Shown here: positions 47,600 to 57,400 of the stretch, in pieces
Layout: each line of letters opens with the position of its first letter
How positions within the stretch are numbered: position 1 is the first letter of the stretch
Assembly: GCF_001006005.1 (NCBI RefSeq)
Contig: NZ_CP011254.1
Coordinates: forward strand, 62,001-126,000
Source: Serratia fonticola
GTDB taxonomy: Bacteria > Pseudomonadota > Gammaproteobacteria > Enterobacterales > Enterobacteriaceae
Direction of reading: 5' to 3'
DNA: 64,000 nt
Program-made: the position numbers and the translations under genes
The notes under the pieces: model-generated
What the model was told of the DNA's origin: nothing
Seen by the model: only the letters and a program-made list of their open reading frames with translations
The model's database searches: none

Positions 47600-49957
47600 T
47601 CAGTCAGACTCTTCGTCTTCCGGTAGTGGCTCCATCGGCACCAGAGACGCCAACAACTGAGGTTTACCGATAAAGTAGCCCTGCATATAATCCACGCCCA
47701 GGCTTTTAAGCGCATCGCGCTGCTCGGCCGACTCGACATATTCCGCCACAATCGACAACCTTCTCATCAGCGCTACCTTACAGATTGACGCAATGATCTG
47801 GTAATCCACCTTGCTGGTCAGCATGTCCTGCACAAAACTGCCGTCGATCTTCAAGATATCGACATGCAGCTCCTTCAGGCGATCGTAGGTGGCATAGCCG
47901 GTGCCAAAATCATCCAGGGCAATGCGGCAACCTAACTGGCGCAGCTCTTTCAGCGAGTTCTTGGCATACTTCACATCCTGCACCAGATGAGACTCTGTCA
48001 CTTCCAACACCAGTTGATAAGGCTCAATCTGATATTGCCGCAGTGCATCGCGCACGTCTTGGCACAGGCTCGGGCGACACAGCGAGGACGGTGACAGATT
48101 CACGGCAAAGCGCGCGCTAGGCATACCTTCGCGATGGAGCTGCATAAACTGCAAGGTTTGGCGCAGTACCCACATATCCAACTGGTAAGCCAACCCGAAC
48201 TCATGCACCACCGGTAGAAATTCGTTGGGAGGAATGACGTTACCTTCATCATCCAGCATACGCAGCAGGATCTCATGGTAAGAATCGCCACGAACCCCAA
48301 CAATCGGTTGAGCCATCAACATGAAACCGTCGTTATCCAGCGAGCGTTGCACCCAGTGTAACAAGGCGACCTTGCGCTTGATTTCATTCTGAACCACATG
48401 ATGATCGTTCTGCACGTTTTCAGGCCGGCCACTGGTCAGAGACATTTCCGCCAACGAACTCAATTCCCCCAGTAACACATGCAGGTGTTCCACTTCCGAA
48501 TAGACTCCACAGTAGCTAATTCCCAGCGGCGGATGGATTGGCAGACCGTTCCACACCAGACGAAACTTCTCTAGCGTGCTGTGGATTTTGGCCACCCGGG
48601 CCTCACCGTCGGAACCGTTGAGCCGCAGCACCAGATCGTACCCCGGCAGGTGATAGACGTCTTCCCCTTCCTCCAGCACCGTGCGCAGGCTGCCCGCCAG
48701 CTTCTGTTTGAAGCGGATGCGCAGCTGCATGCCATAGTTCCGGCTGAGCAAATCCAGCTCGGAAATCCGCAGGAAGCACAGCGTAGAACGCGGCACCTTG
48801 GCCAGATCGCGCTTCAATGCGCGCAGGTTGGGTAAGCCGATGACCGGATCTTTCAGCGAGGCGTTTTGCGCCTTGGCATGATCCATCCGCTGGCGAGTAT
48901 GCACCGCAGATGTCAGCAAAATACTGAGGGTGAACGCCAGCATCATTGACGAGATCATGGTCAGGTTATGCAGCAGGCTGTCCCATTGCACATAACCCGG
49001 ATAGTTAAAGAACAGCACCAGAAGGGTTGCTGCCCAAATAATACAGTTGAACAGATAACCAAAGCGCATGGCGCTATACAACATCACCGGCAATAACAGC
49101 GTCAGGCTGTAGTCGGGCACCTGCATCGCGTTGGTATCTGCCGAGTGGTAGGCAAGCACCCCCACCAAGGCAACCAGCACCACCAACCACAGTTGCAGCT
49201 CGCTCTTTTTGACCGACGGCGCCATCTCACGGCTGATCCGCCCCCACAAAACGCGGGCAAATTTGGGGTTCTTAATGATCCGCAAGGCGAAATAGAACAG
49301 TTGCATGGATGACAGGCAGCCAATCAAAATGGCCTGAAAATTGATCAGTGCGTGTAAATGATTACCGCTACCGGAAAGCATGCCGAGTTCATCCGGCAGC
49401 AAATCGAGGCCGATAACCAGCTGTAAACCAAAAATAAACAGCACTGGCGGCATCAGCACCAGCCAGATCAGCCGGTGTTTACCCAGCTTTAACTCGGTGA
49501 GCCCCACACACCAGTGGCGCTGCGACTGGCAGCGATAGCCCCACCAGCAAATGCTCAGACATCCCACATACAGCAACGTCATGATCACGTCGACTTCGCT
49601 GCCGGTACGGTTGGAGTAGCGGATAAGGATAGCCAAAGCGATGCCTGGCATGGCACGCCAGTCATAAACCATCAGCAAAGAAAAGCAGACCACCAGCGGT
49701 AGATAAACCAGATACACTTTGCCATCAGGCAGCATCAGGCGTGGCGATAGCCAGCCTGCAAGCGGCACCAGCAGCAGGCTCAGCACGATAGGCTGCCCCC
49801 ACCAACGGTCACGTAAATTATTCCAGAACTTTAAAATACCCATCAAGACACTGTATCCGCTAAGGCGTGATTCACTTCGTCGCTCAAGCGTTTTAAATCG
49901 CAGAAAAGGCAGGATCCGATCCCACCACAGAACCATTCGGGGAGCAAGCTGAGACAT
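47600..49957 (-). CDS. pdeF: Cyclic-di-GMP phosphodiesterase PdeF (YfgF), degenerate GGDEF + EAL
   Basis: This inner-membrane protein has a MASE1-like block of about nine helices (residues about 50-360). A degenerate GGDEF domain follows that lacks the motif (LPGYDLVLRL in its place), then an EAL domain. The EAL signature reads EIL with Glu562, and VNLSP, EVTES, DDFGTGY, LKIDG, VAEYVES and QGYFIGKP are retained, so phosphodiesterase activity is likely. From ATG 49957 (behind GGAAG) it has 785 residues; from ATG 49843 it has 747, the E. coli PdeF length, but without a good ribosome-binding site. Its position after ppx matches E. coli. Confidence 0.93.
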   Translation of the reverse strand: MSQLAPRMVLWWDRILPFLRFKTLERRSESRLSGYSVLMGILKFWNNLRDRWWGQPIVLSLLLVPLAGWLSPRLMLPDGKVYLVYLPLVVCFSLLMVYDWRAMPGIALAILIRYSNRTGSEVDVIMTLLYVGCLSICWWGYRCQSQRHWCVGLTELKLGKHRLIWLVLMPPVLFIFGLQLVIGLDLLPDELGMLSGSGNHLHALINFQAILIGCLSSMQLFYFALRIIKNPKFARVLWGRISREMAPSVKKSELQLWLVVLVALVGVLAYHSADTNAMQVPDYSLTLLLPVMLYSAMRFGYLFNCIIWAATLLVLFFNYPGYVQWDSLLHNLTMISSMMLAFTLSILLTSAVHTRQRMDHAKAQNASLKDPVIGLPNLRALKRDLAKVPRSTLCFLRISELDLLSRNYGMQLRIRFKQKLAGSLRTVLEEGEDVYHLPGYDLVLRLNGSDGEARVAKIHSTLEKFRLVWNGLPIHPPLGISYCGVYSEVEHLHVLLGELSSLAEMSLTSGRPENVQNDHHVVQNEIKRKVALLHWVQRSLDNDGFMLMAQPIVGVRGDSYHEILLRMLDDEGNVIPPNEFLPVVHEFGLAYQLDMWVLRQTLQFMQLHREGMPSARFAVNLSPSSLCRPSLCQDVRDALRQYQIEPYQLVLEVTESHLVQDVKYAKNSLKELRQLGCRIALDDFGTGYATYDRLKELHVDILKIDGSFVQDMLTSKVDYQIIASICKVALMRRLSIVAEYVESAEQRDALKSLGVDYMQGYFIGKPQLLASLVPMEPLPEDEESD

Positions 49958-50370
49958 GCACTTCCAGCATCAAGAATGGCTGTGAATTCTATTCTCTGCG
50001 ATAGCTTAAGATTTGACCACGATCAATTAATAGAGAAAAGGCTAAGAAAAATCCATAAGCCACTTCATAGGCTGATAATAACCTATTAATAGACAACAAA
50101 AAATCAGACAAAATCTATATCCCATGCATTTCGAGTGACCGCTTAAAAAGGGGTGGACATAAACCCCAGCTAAATTGCTCAGTCAAACGCACGGAAATAA
50201 ATGGACATCTTTTGTCATCAGAGCCTAGAATTCCATTTACAATTTAAAGCAATGTTAGCCATGGCAGGCATGCGTCAAACAACAGTAATCGCCACCATCA
50301 TTTTCCAGCGGCAGCCCCAACAGGGTGCTTAAACAATGCCAATGGGAAAAACCGACGGGCTCAATGAACC
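49958..50370. promoter_or_regulatory. AT-rich intergenic region between pdeF and yfgG
   Basis: This 413-bp divergent gap should contain the pdeF promoter and the yfgG promoter. I see no clear operator, repeat or further gene. Confidence 0.35.
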
Positions 50371-50538
50371 ATGAGAAAGACCACAACCGGGCGCATGACC
50401 AAAGTCGTGCTGCTGATCAGTTTCATCATTCTAGTCGGTCGCCTGCTGTATGCCGCCATTGCCGCTATTCCCCATCATCAGGAAAAAAGATCGCTGCCTG
50501 AACCGCAGACCCAGGAAGCCCGCGTGGATAATCGGTGA
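50371..50538 (+). CDS. yfgG: Small membrane protein YfgG (DUF2633)
   Basis: This 55-residue protein has a basic start (MRKTTTGRMTKVV), one transmembrane helix at about residues 10-32 (VVLLISFIILVGRLLYAAIA) and a polar tail with HHQEK. Order next to pdeF and resemblance to E. coli YfgG (63 residues; RMTxxVLLISFIxxxGR core) support the call. E. coli YfgG has been linked to nickel and cobalt stress, but its mechanism is unknown. The upstream ribosome-binding site is weak. Confidence 0.8.
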   Translation: MRKTTTGRMTKVVLLISFIILVGRLLYAAIAAIPHHQEKRSLPEPQTQEARVDNR

Positions 50539-50703
50539 TTATCTTGCCCTACCAAGCGACCATCACCCTGAGTCACCGGCACGCCAAAGCTGCTGACCCT
50601 GCACCATCAGATTGATAAAAATCACGCCAACTGCCGCTATGCTCTATCTTTTAAAGATAGTCTAAAAGGAACCCGGTGTGCCAAGTCAGCGTTAAGGAAT
50701 TCC

Positions 50704-52137
50704 ATGTCCGCCGCAACACATAACGTCAAAAAAGTCGCTGAGTATCGCCAGCGCATTCTAAGCCTACTGTTAAATAATACCCCTTTGGTTGACGGCATTC
50801 TTGGCCGCCCAGGGGATGAAAAACAACTCAGCGAAGGCGAACTGCTTAATCATACCGCCGAAATCACCCACTTGCTGCAAGATATGCACGCCGCTGACCT
50901 GGCGGACCTGCTAGAAGCGTTGCCACAAGATGAACGCCTGGCGCTGTGGCGGCTGGTGGATAACACCAAGCGCGGCCAAACCCTGGTAGAAGTTGCCGAA
51001 CCCGTCTGGGATAGCCTGATCGAAGAGATGAGCGATAAAGACCTGCTCAAGGCGATCAAAACCCTGGATGTCGATGAACAGGCCTATCTGGCGCAATACC
51101 TGCCACGTAACCTGATGGGCCGCCTGCTGACCTCACTGGAGCCAGAGCAGCGTGAGCAGGTGCGCGAGATGGTCCATTACGGTAAGGATACCGTCGGCTG
51201 GATGATGGACTTCGAACTGGTCTCGGTACGCCCGGATGTCTCTTTGGGGGCCGTACACCGCTTCCTGCGTCAACGTAAAGCCATCCCGGATGCCACCGAT
51301 AAACTGTTCGTCACCGATCGCAAAAATACCCTGTTAGGCGAACTGCCGCTGACCGCGATCCTGCTTAACGATCCGCAAACCCCGGTATTTAAGGTGATGG
51401 ACAGCGATCCCACCACTTTCCAGCCGGAAGACAAAGCCGAGGCTGCGGCCAGCGCGTTCGAACGTTATGACCTGATCAGCGCCCCGGTGATCGATGCCAA
51501 AGGCAAACTGATGGGGCGGTTAACCATCGAAGAAATCGTTGACGTGGTTAACGAAGAAAGCGACACCACTCTGCGTCGTATGGGCGGGTTAAGCCCGGAA
51601 GAAGACGTGTTTGCCCCGGTCAGCAAAGCGGTGAAAACCCGTTGGGCCTGGCTGGCAATCAACCTCTGTACCGCCTTTATCGCCTCCAGGGTCATTGGCC
51701 TGTTTGAACACACCATTTCACAATTGGTGGCGTTGGCTGCCTTGATGCCCATCGTCGCCGGTATCGGCGGCAATACCGGCAACCAGACCATTACCATGAT
51801 CGTGCGCGCGTTGGCGCTGCATCAGATCGAAGAGGGCAATATTTCGCGCCTGTTGTTCAGAGAGCTGGGCGTAGCCATCATCAACGGGGTAGTCTGGGGT
51901 GGCATCATGGGGCTGGTCACCTATCTGCTGTATGGCGATCTGGCGATGGGGGGCGTGATGACGCTGGCCATGATGCTCAACCTGCTGGTAGCCGCACTAA
52001 TGGGGGTGATCATACCGATGACCATGCTCAAACTGGGCCGCGATCCTGCCGTCGGCTCCAGCGTACTGATCACCGCCCTGACCGATACCGGCGGCTTCTT
52101 TATCTTCCTGGGGCTGGCGACCGTGTTCCTGCTTTAG
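50704..52137 (+). CDS. mgtE: Magnesium transporter MgtE
   Basis: This is a 477-residue channel-type Mg2+ transporter. The N domain (about 20-150, MgtE superhelix: LLQDMHAADLADLLEALPQDE), two CBS domains (about 155-275), a plug helix and five membrane helices (about 310-477) are in order. The selectivity region GIGGNTGNQTITMIVR is present. An AAGGA ribosome-binding site precedes the ATG. No Mg2+-sensing leader was recognised. It separates the pdeF-yfgG and dgcE blocks, which are far apart in E. coli. Confidence 0.95.
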   Translation: MSAATHNVKKVAEYRQRILSLLLNNTPLVDGILGRPGDEKQLSEGELLNHTAEITHLLQDMHAADLADLLEALPQDERLALWRLVDNTKRGQTLVEVAEPVWDSLIEEMSDKDLLKAIKTLDVDEQAYLAQYLPRNLMGRLLTSLEPEQREQVREMVHYGKDTVGWMMDFELVSVRPDVSLGAVHRFLRQRKAIPDATDKLFVTDRKNTLLGELPLTAILLNDPQTPVFKVMDSDPTTFQPEDKAEAAASAFERYDLISAPVIDAKGKLMGRLTIEEIVDVVNEESDTTLRRMGGLSPEEDVFAPVSKAVKTRWAWLAINLCTAFIASRVIGLFEHTISQLVALAALMPIVAGIGGNTGNQTITMIVRALALHQIEEGNISRLLFRELGVAIINGVVWGGIMGLVTYLLYGDLAMGGVMTLAMMLNLLVAALMGVIIPMTMLKLGRDPAVGSSVLITALTDTGGFFIFLGLATVFLL

Positions 52138-52257
52138 TCAACGTCACCTATAGCTAGGCCAGAGCAAATCGCAGGTTTCCCTTGCGGAGAAAGTGCCGAA
52201 TCGCCACGGTGTGTCTTGATAAAGGTTGGGTATATACTTGGATAGGTATTCCTCGCC

Positions 52258-52286
52258 CGCAGTACTCCCCTCTGGTGAGTACTGCG
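52258..52286 (+). promoter_or_regulatory. Perfect hairpin in the dgcE upstream region
   Basis: CGCAGTACTC (52258-52267) and GAGTACTGCG (52277-52286) pair fully around a 9-nt loop, 43 bp before the dgcE start. There is no T-tract. It may end mgtE transcripts or structure the dgcE leader. Confidence 0.5.
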
Positions 52287-52329
52287 GCGGCAGGGTTTAG
52301 TGGTCGATAGCACAAAGTGAAGGTTACCG

Positions 52330-55300
52330 ATGGATCTCAGCGCAGCGCAGCACCCACTCAAAGCTAAAGGTACCTTGTTCACTCACTCGTTGCTGAGCGC
52401 ATTGATGGTGTTTCTGCTGGCCTACCTGTGCCTGACGCTGTCAGCAGAATCCAGCCACTTTACCCCGCTGTGGTTCCCGACTGCCGCCGTTATTATGCTG
52501 ATGTTCCACCAGCCACCGCGCAATTGGCCATTGCACTTGATCCTCAGCGGGATCGGCATGTGTATTGCCAGTTTCCTGCTATTCGGCCTCAGTTGGTTCC
52601 CGGTCAAACTCACGCTGATTAACCTGCTGGAAGCCATCGTCTGTACCCTGCTGTTACGGCGAGTACTGAAACCAGACGATCCGTTAAACGGCTTGGCAAG
52701 CTGGTTGAAATTTGTGTTCTGCGCCGTGATCTTCACGCCAATGTTCAGCGCACTGCTGGCGGCCTCACTAGCGCCCGCACCTGGGGAAACCTTTTGGCAG
52801 CCCTTCAGCACCTGGTTTATTTCCGAAGCGATCGGCGTACTGGCTCTGGCACCGATCGGGCTGGTTTATCGCCGCTCAATGTTAAGAACGCTGAACCTGT
52901 TCGAACTGCTGTTAGTATTGCTGGGAACACTGACCTTCAGCTCTCTGGCGCTGCTCAACCTACCCTTCCCGTTTACCTTTATCATCCTGCCGTTGCTGTG
53001 GGCAGCGATCAGCCTGCCGCGGCTCGAAGCCTTTATTATCTGTTTTACCACGACCCTGATGATTACGGTGATGATCTCGCTCGGGCTGTTGCATTTTCAG
53101 GATAGGGGAACGTTTTTAAGCGATGTGACAGTCTACCTGCCACTGATGTTGATCCTGATCCCGGCCCACGCCATGGCAATGGTGATGCATGCTTTCAGGG
53201 TGGAAAAAGAACATATCGTGGAAAGCGAAGCGCGTTTTCGTAATGCGTTGGAGTATTCGGCCATCGGCATGGCGCTGGTGTCACCAGAAGGGAAATGGTT
53301 ACAGGTCAATCAGGCGCTGTGCAAACTGCTGCGCTATCCCCCAGAAACCCTGCGCCGCCTGACGTTTCAAGAAATCACCCATCCCGATGATTTAAATGCC
53401 GATCTGACACAGTTACAAGACCTGCTTGATGGCCACATCAGCAGCTACACCATGGAAAAACGCTATATCCGTAGCGACGGTGAGAGCGTCTGGACACTGC
53501 TGGCGGTATCCCTGGTGCGCGATCCGCAGGGCCAACCGCTGTACTTTATTTCTCAAGTAGAAGATATCAACGAGCTAAAGCGTACCGAAGCGGAGAACCG
53601 CAGCCTGGTAGAACGCATTACACTAGCCAATCAGGCTGGTGGGATCGGCGTGTGGGAATGGATGTTGAACGGAGATAAGCTCACCTGGGACAAGCGAATG
53701 TTCGAGCTGTACGAATTGACGCCGGACCAAACTCCCACCCTGGCGCTGTGGAGCTCATTACTGCTGGAAGAAGATCGCGAACGCATCGGGCGGCAAGTGG
53801 CTACGCTCAGCGATCGGCATCGGCCGTTTGTGATGGAGTTCCGCATCAAGACCAGGCTGGGGGGAATTCGTCATATTCGCGGCCAGGGTAATACCATCCT
53901 CGATGAGCACGGCGAGCCGAAGCGGATGATCGGTACCAATATCGACATGACGGAAATCAAATCGCTGGCCGAAGCGCTGCACGAAGAGAAGGAACGTTTA
54001 CACATTACGCTGGACGCCATCGGCGAAGGGGTGATCTCCACCGATCGCGAAATGCGCATCACCTTTATGAACCCGGTAGCAGAACAGATGTGCGGTTGGC
54101 CGCTGGAGATGGCGCTAGGTATGCCGATTAACGGCGTGGTGCGGATGACCAACGGCCAGAATGGCCCAGAAATAGAAAATCCGGTGCAAAACTGCCTGCA
54201 AGAGGGGCCTCCCCTGCCAGCAGAATACGCGCTGGTACTGCATAGCCGCGACGGCCGCCGCTTCGACGTACAGGAATCCGTATCGCCGCTGAAAACCATC
54301 GAGGGGGAGGTGATGGGGGCAGTGATGGTGTTGCAGGACGTCAGCGCCTCGCGGGAACTGATGAAAAAGCTCAGCTACAACGCCTCTCACGATGCGCTGA
54401 CCGACCTGAAAAACCGTACCAGCTTCGAAAAGCGGCTGAAGGGCGCTATTGCCAGCGTGGCCGAAAACCAGCAACAGCACTCGCTGGTGTTCCTCGATCT
54501 CGACAGGTTCAAAGCGGTTAACGATAGTGCCGGACACGCGGCAGGCGACGCCTTGCTCAGGGAGATTGGCCAGTTGATGCAGCGCCAGCTGCGTAACAGC
54601 GACTGCCTGGCACGGCTCGGGGGCGACGAATTTGGTCTGATCCTGTTCGACTGTTCGTTGGAGCAGGCCAAGTTGCTGATGCAACAGATGATCGAGCAGA
54701 TCGGCGAATACTCATTCTGCTGGGCAGGCAAGATTTATCATGTTGGCGCCAGCGCCGGTATTACACCAATCGGTGCCGCCAGCGGCAAGAGCAGCGAGCT
54801 ATTGGCACAGGCCGATATCGCCTGTTATACCGCCAAGCACCACGGCCGCGGCCAGGTTTATATTTATGAAGCCCGGCAAAAACAGCAGATGGAGCGCCGG
54901 CATGAGCTGCTAACGCGCCAGGAAGTGCTGAATATTATCGATAATCAGCAATTGCTGTTACGCGTCAGGGCAGCCTCGCCGCCTAAAACGCCGCAGGCGG
55001 TCTGTTTCTATCAGTTAAAGCTGCACGTTCGCCCACCCGATGATCGCCTGCTGGCCTCTGAGTCCTTCCTCGCCGCTGCCCAGCTCTACGGCCTGCTGCC
55101 GGAGGTCGATCGCTGGTTGGTAAGCCAGATACTGGAAAGACACGCCGAAGCTCTACGCCGCAAGGGGCTGGCCATTACGCTGCCATTGGCCACAGACAGC
55201 GTGCTAGATCTTGATTTTCAAAATTACTTGCTGGAGTTACTGGCGGCTTCCGTGCTGCCGGCCAGCACGCTGTATCTGATGGTAGACGAGACCATCGTGC

Positions 55301-55671
55301 TCGATCACCCAGAGGATGGCGGTGCCTTTATCCGCCGTTTGCAGCAGATGGGCTGCAAGCTGATCGTCAATGATTTTGGCCGCAACCTGAACGCCTTCGA
55401 TCAGTTAAACGGCCAGACTATCGATTACATCCGCATTGACGAACGTTTTATCACCGACGTCCACTGCAACCAAATGGATGAACTGATGGTGTCGATGATC
55501 CATGGTGCCGCGCACCGTATTAATACTCAAACTCTGGCCGGCCCAGCACATCAACAGGTTACGCTAAGTGCGCTGACAGCCATCGGGGTCGATCTGGTAG
55601 ACGGTGACACCGTTGCGCTGGAGCTACCGCTGAGCGATTTACTCAGCGGCGGCTACTTCGGTATTCACTGA
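52330..55671 (+). CDS. dgcE: Diguanylate cyclase DgcE (MASE1-PAS-GGDEF-EAL-like)
   Basis: This 1113-residue inner-membrane enzyme makes cyclic-di-GMP. It has a MASE1 domain with about eight helices (residues 15-290), three PAS domains (about 300-680) and a GGDEF domain with intact GGDEF at 764-768. The RxxD inhibitory site (Arg755-Asp758) lies five residues before it. A degenerate EAL domain without the EAL signature follows. Layout and length match E. coli DgcE (about 1105), as does the order before alkA and yegD. Its 3' end overlaps the convergent alkA gene by 33 bp. It is probably a motility-to-biofilm switch component, relevant to the adhesins at the left end (inference). Confidence 0.94.
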   Translation: MDLSAAQHPLKAKGTLFTHSLLSALMVFLLAYLCLTLSAESSHFTPLWFPTAAVIMLMFHQPPRNWPLHLILSGIGMCIASFLLFGLSWFPVKLTLINLLEAIVCTLLLRRVLKPDDPLNGLASWLKFVFCAVIFTPMFSALLAASLAPAPGETFWQPFSTWFISEAIGVLALAPIGLVYRRSMLRTLNLFELLLVLLGTLTFSSLALLNLPFPFTFIILPLLWAAISLPRLEAFIICFTTTLMITVMISLGLLHFQDRGTFLSDVTVYLPLMLILIPAHAMAMVMHAFRVEKEHIVESEARFRNALEYSAIGMALVSPEGKWLQVNQALCKLLRYPPETLRRLTFQEITHPDDLNADLTQLQDLLDGHISSYTMEKRYIRSDGESVWTLLAVSLVRDPQGQPLYFISQVEDINELKRTEAENRSLVERITLANQAGGIGVWEWMLNGDKLTWDKRMFELYELTPDQTPTLALWSSLLLEEDRERIGRQVATLSDRHRPFVMEFRIKTRLGGIRHIRGQGNTILDEHGEPKRMIGTNIDMTEIKSLAEALHEEKERLHITLDAIGEGVISTDREMRITFMNPVAEQMCGWPLEMALGMPINGVVRMTNGQNGPEIENPVQNCLQEGPPLPAEYALVLHSRDGRRFDVQESVSPLKTIEGEVMGAVMVLQDVSASRELMKKLSYNASHDALTDLKNRTSFEKRLKGAIASVAENQQQHSLVFLDLDRFKAVNDSAGHAAGDALLREIGQLMQRQLRNSDCLARLGGDEFGLILFDCSLEQAKLLMQQMIEQIGEYSFCWAGKIYHVGASAGITPIGAASGKSSELLAQADIACYTAKHHGRGQVYIYEARQKQQMERRHELLTRQEVLNIIDNQQLLLRVRAASPPKTPQAVCFYQLKLHVRPPDDRLLASESFLAAAQLYGLLPEVDRWLVSQILERHAEALRRKGLAITLPLATDSVLDLDFQNYLLELLAASVLPASTLYLMVDETIVLDHPEDGGAFIRRLQQMGCKLIVNDFGRNLNAFDQLNGQTIDYIRIDERFITDVHCNQMDELMVSMIHGAAHRINTQTLAGPAHQQVTLSALTAIGVDLVDGDTVALELPLSDLLSGGYFGIH

Positions 55672-57189
55672 AGGTGCCCAACAATCGTTATGCCACAGAT
55701 GCAAGGTGGCGTAGGACCTCCAAGGCCGCCAGCGTTCGGCATAGCGCTCAATCTGGCGCGGCGTCATGCCGGGGAAACGCTGTTTGATCAGATAGTCCCC
55801 TGCCAGAAAAACGTCCGGCCATGACCAGGCCCGCATCGCGATATAGCTGGCGGTCCAACTGCCTATCCCCGGCAGTGCGGTTAACTCCTTGATACCCTGT
55901 TCGATATCCAACACGTTATCCAACTGCAAACGCCCTTCTGTCACCCTGCGTGCAATTTCTATCAGCGCCGCCGCGCGCTTCAGCTGTACGCCCAATGGTC
56001 GCAGATCCTCCGGTTGCAGTTGGGCGATCCGCGCCGCCTGCGGAAAAACATGAGTGATATCGCCATACGGCTGCTCCAGGACCGTTCCCCAGCGTTCGGC
56101 CATCCGCCCGGCAAAGGTAGCCGCCATCTTGACGCTGACCAACTGCCCCAATACCGCACGCGTAGCCTGCTCAAAGCTGCTGACGCAGCCAGGCAAACGT
56201 AAGCCGGGCGCATCTGCCGCTAGCGCGCCTAACGCCTCGCAAATGCGGTCCGGCGCGGCATCCAGATCGAACAGTTGGCGAATGCGCCGCAGGACTTCGG
56301 TCGTCACCCGGCTAAGTGACGGGGCAATTTCCACCCGAACCCGGTTTCGCGCCTCTTCCGGCTGGACGCTCACCCAACCGCAATATTCGACGCCGCCCTG
56401 CTCCACCGCGATCGAACGGCAGTATTGTTGACCGACAACGCTTTCCACGCCGCTGACCGCACGCGTCTGTAAGAACCCCAGCATACGCGGCCAATCGTAA
56501 GGTGGCCGATACCCCAGATGAAACACCAGTCCGCTGGTGGCGGCACGCTCACTACGGCCAGCAGTGCTACGCAATACCGAAGGGATCAGGCGATAACGGG
56601 CCTTAAACAGCTCATTGAAACGCCGCAGGCTGCCAAACCCGGCGGCAAATGCCACCTCGCTCAGGGGCAAATCGGTATCCGCCAGCAGCCGTTTGGCCTG
56701 TAACAGACGATGCGACTGGGCGTAATCAATGGGGGAGGCGCCGAACTGCTCGGCAAAAATGCGCCGCAGATGGCGATCGGAAATCCCCAAGCGGGTAGCC
56801 AGCTGTTCACAGCTGTGCTCTGAAAGATAGCCCTGCTCGATCAGCTGAACCGCAACCTGAGCATAGCGATTGCCCAGGTCGATCAGCGCCAGCCCTGGAG
56901 CCAATTCAGGGCGGCATTTCAGGCAGGGGCGAAAACCGGCCAGTTCGGCGGCAGCGGCGCTGGGGTAAAACGTACAATTTTCGATTTTCGGCGTGCGGGC
57001 GCTACATACCGGCCTGCAATAGATACCGGTGGAGGAGACACCGACAAAAAATCGTCCGTCAAACTTACGGTCACGCGCACTCAGCGCGCTATACAGCGCC
57101 TGTTGTTGATTCTTCATGGCATCGCTCGGAGTCAGTTTTTTGTTCATTATGGCGCTCGGACCTGTGGCTGACGTGCGGGAATCGGACAT
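55639..57189 (-). CDS. alkA: Ada-AraC-AlkA fusion: methyl-phosphotriester sensor plus 3-methyladenine glycosylase
   Basis: This 516-residue three-part protein begins with an Ada-type zinc/methyl-acceptor domain (about 25-105) carrying CRPVC and CLKC (four cysteines). AraC helix-turn-helix domains follow (about 110-215; LATRLGISDRHLRRIF, EVAFAAGFGSLRRFNELF). Last comes AlkA-type glycosylase (about 225-505) with the HhH motif LPGIGSWTASYIAMRA and catalytic Asp in FLAGDYLIK. It removes alkylated bases and may regulate itself. E. coli splits these functions between Ada and AlkA. The start may instead be ATG 57147 or 57117. Confidence 0.92.
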   Translation of the reverse strand: MSDSRTSATGPSAIMNKKLTPSDAMKNQQQALYSALSARDRKFDGRFFVGVSSTGIYCRPVCSARTPKIENCTFYPSAAAAELAGFRPCLKCRPELAPGLALIDLGNRYAQVAVQLIEQGYLSEHSCEQLATRLGISDRHLRRIFAEQFGASPIDYAQSHRLLQAKRLLADTDLPLSEVAFAAGFGSLRRFNELFKARYRLIPSVLRSTAGRSERAATSGLVFHLGYRPPYDWPRMLGFLQTRAVSGVESVVGQQYCRSIAVEQGGVEYCGWVSVQPEEARNRVRVEIAPSLSRVTTEVLRRIRQLFDLDAAPDRICEALGALAADAPGLRLPGCVSSFEQATRAVLGQLVSVKMAATFAGRMAERWGTVLEQPYGDITHVFPQAARIAQLQPEDLRPLGVQLKRAAALIEIARRVTEGRLQLDNVLDIEQGIKELTALPGIGSWTASYIAMRAWSWPDVFLAGDYLIKQRFPGMTPRQIERYAERWRPWRSYATLHLWHNDCWAPSVNTEVAAAE

Positions 57190-57226
57190 TAACCTGCTTG
57201 ACTCACTTTGTCGGGATACAGTTAAA

Positions 57227-57251
57227 CGGGCGTAGCATGCGGCGCCCCTAC
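57227..57251. repeat. REP-like palindrome, GGGCGCAGCATGC family, copy 3
   Basis: cgggcgtagcatgc followed by ggcgcccctac lies between divergent alkA and yegD. It shares the core and the CCCCTAC end with copy 1 at 9093. Confidence 0.6.
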
Positions 57252-57400
57252 AAATTCAGTGTCCTTGTCTCCAATCTGGTTCAAGTTAACCATGCCGCCG
57301 CGATTACCGCTAAATTTTTCACCAGTTAGCCGCCCACTCGTTGCTCGGCAGACCAGTCTCGGGTAAAGTCGCCCCCCTTCATCGGCATGGGGAACGAAAA

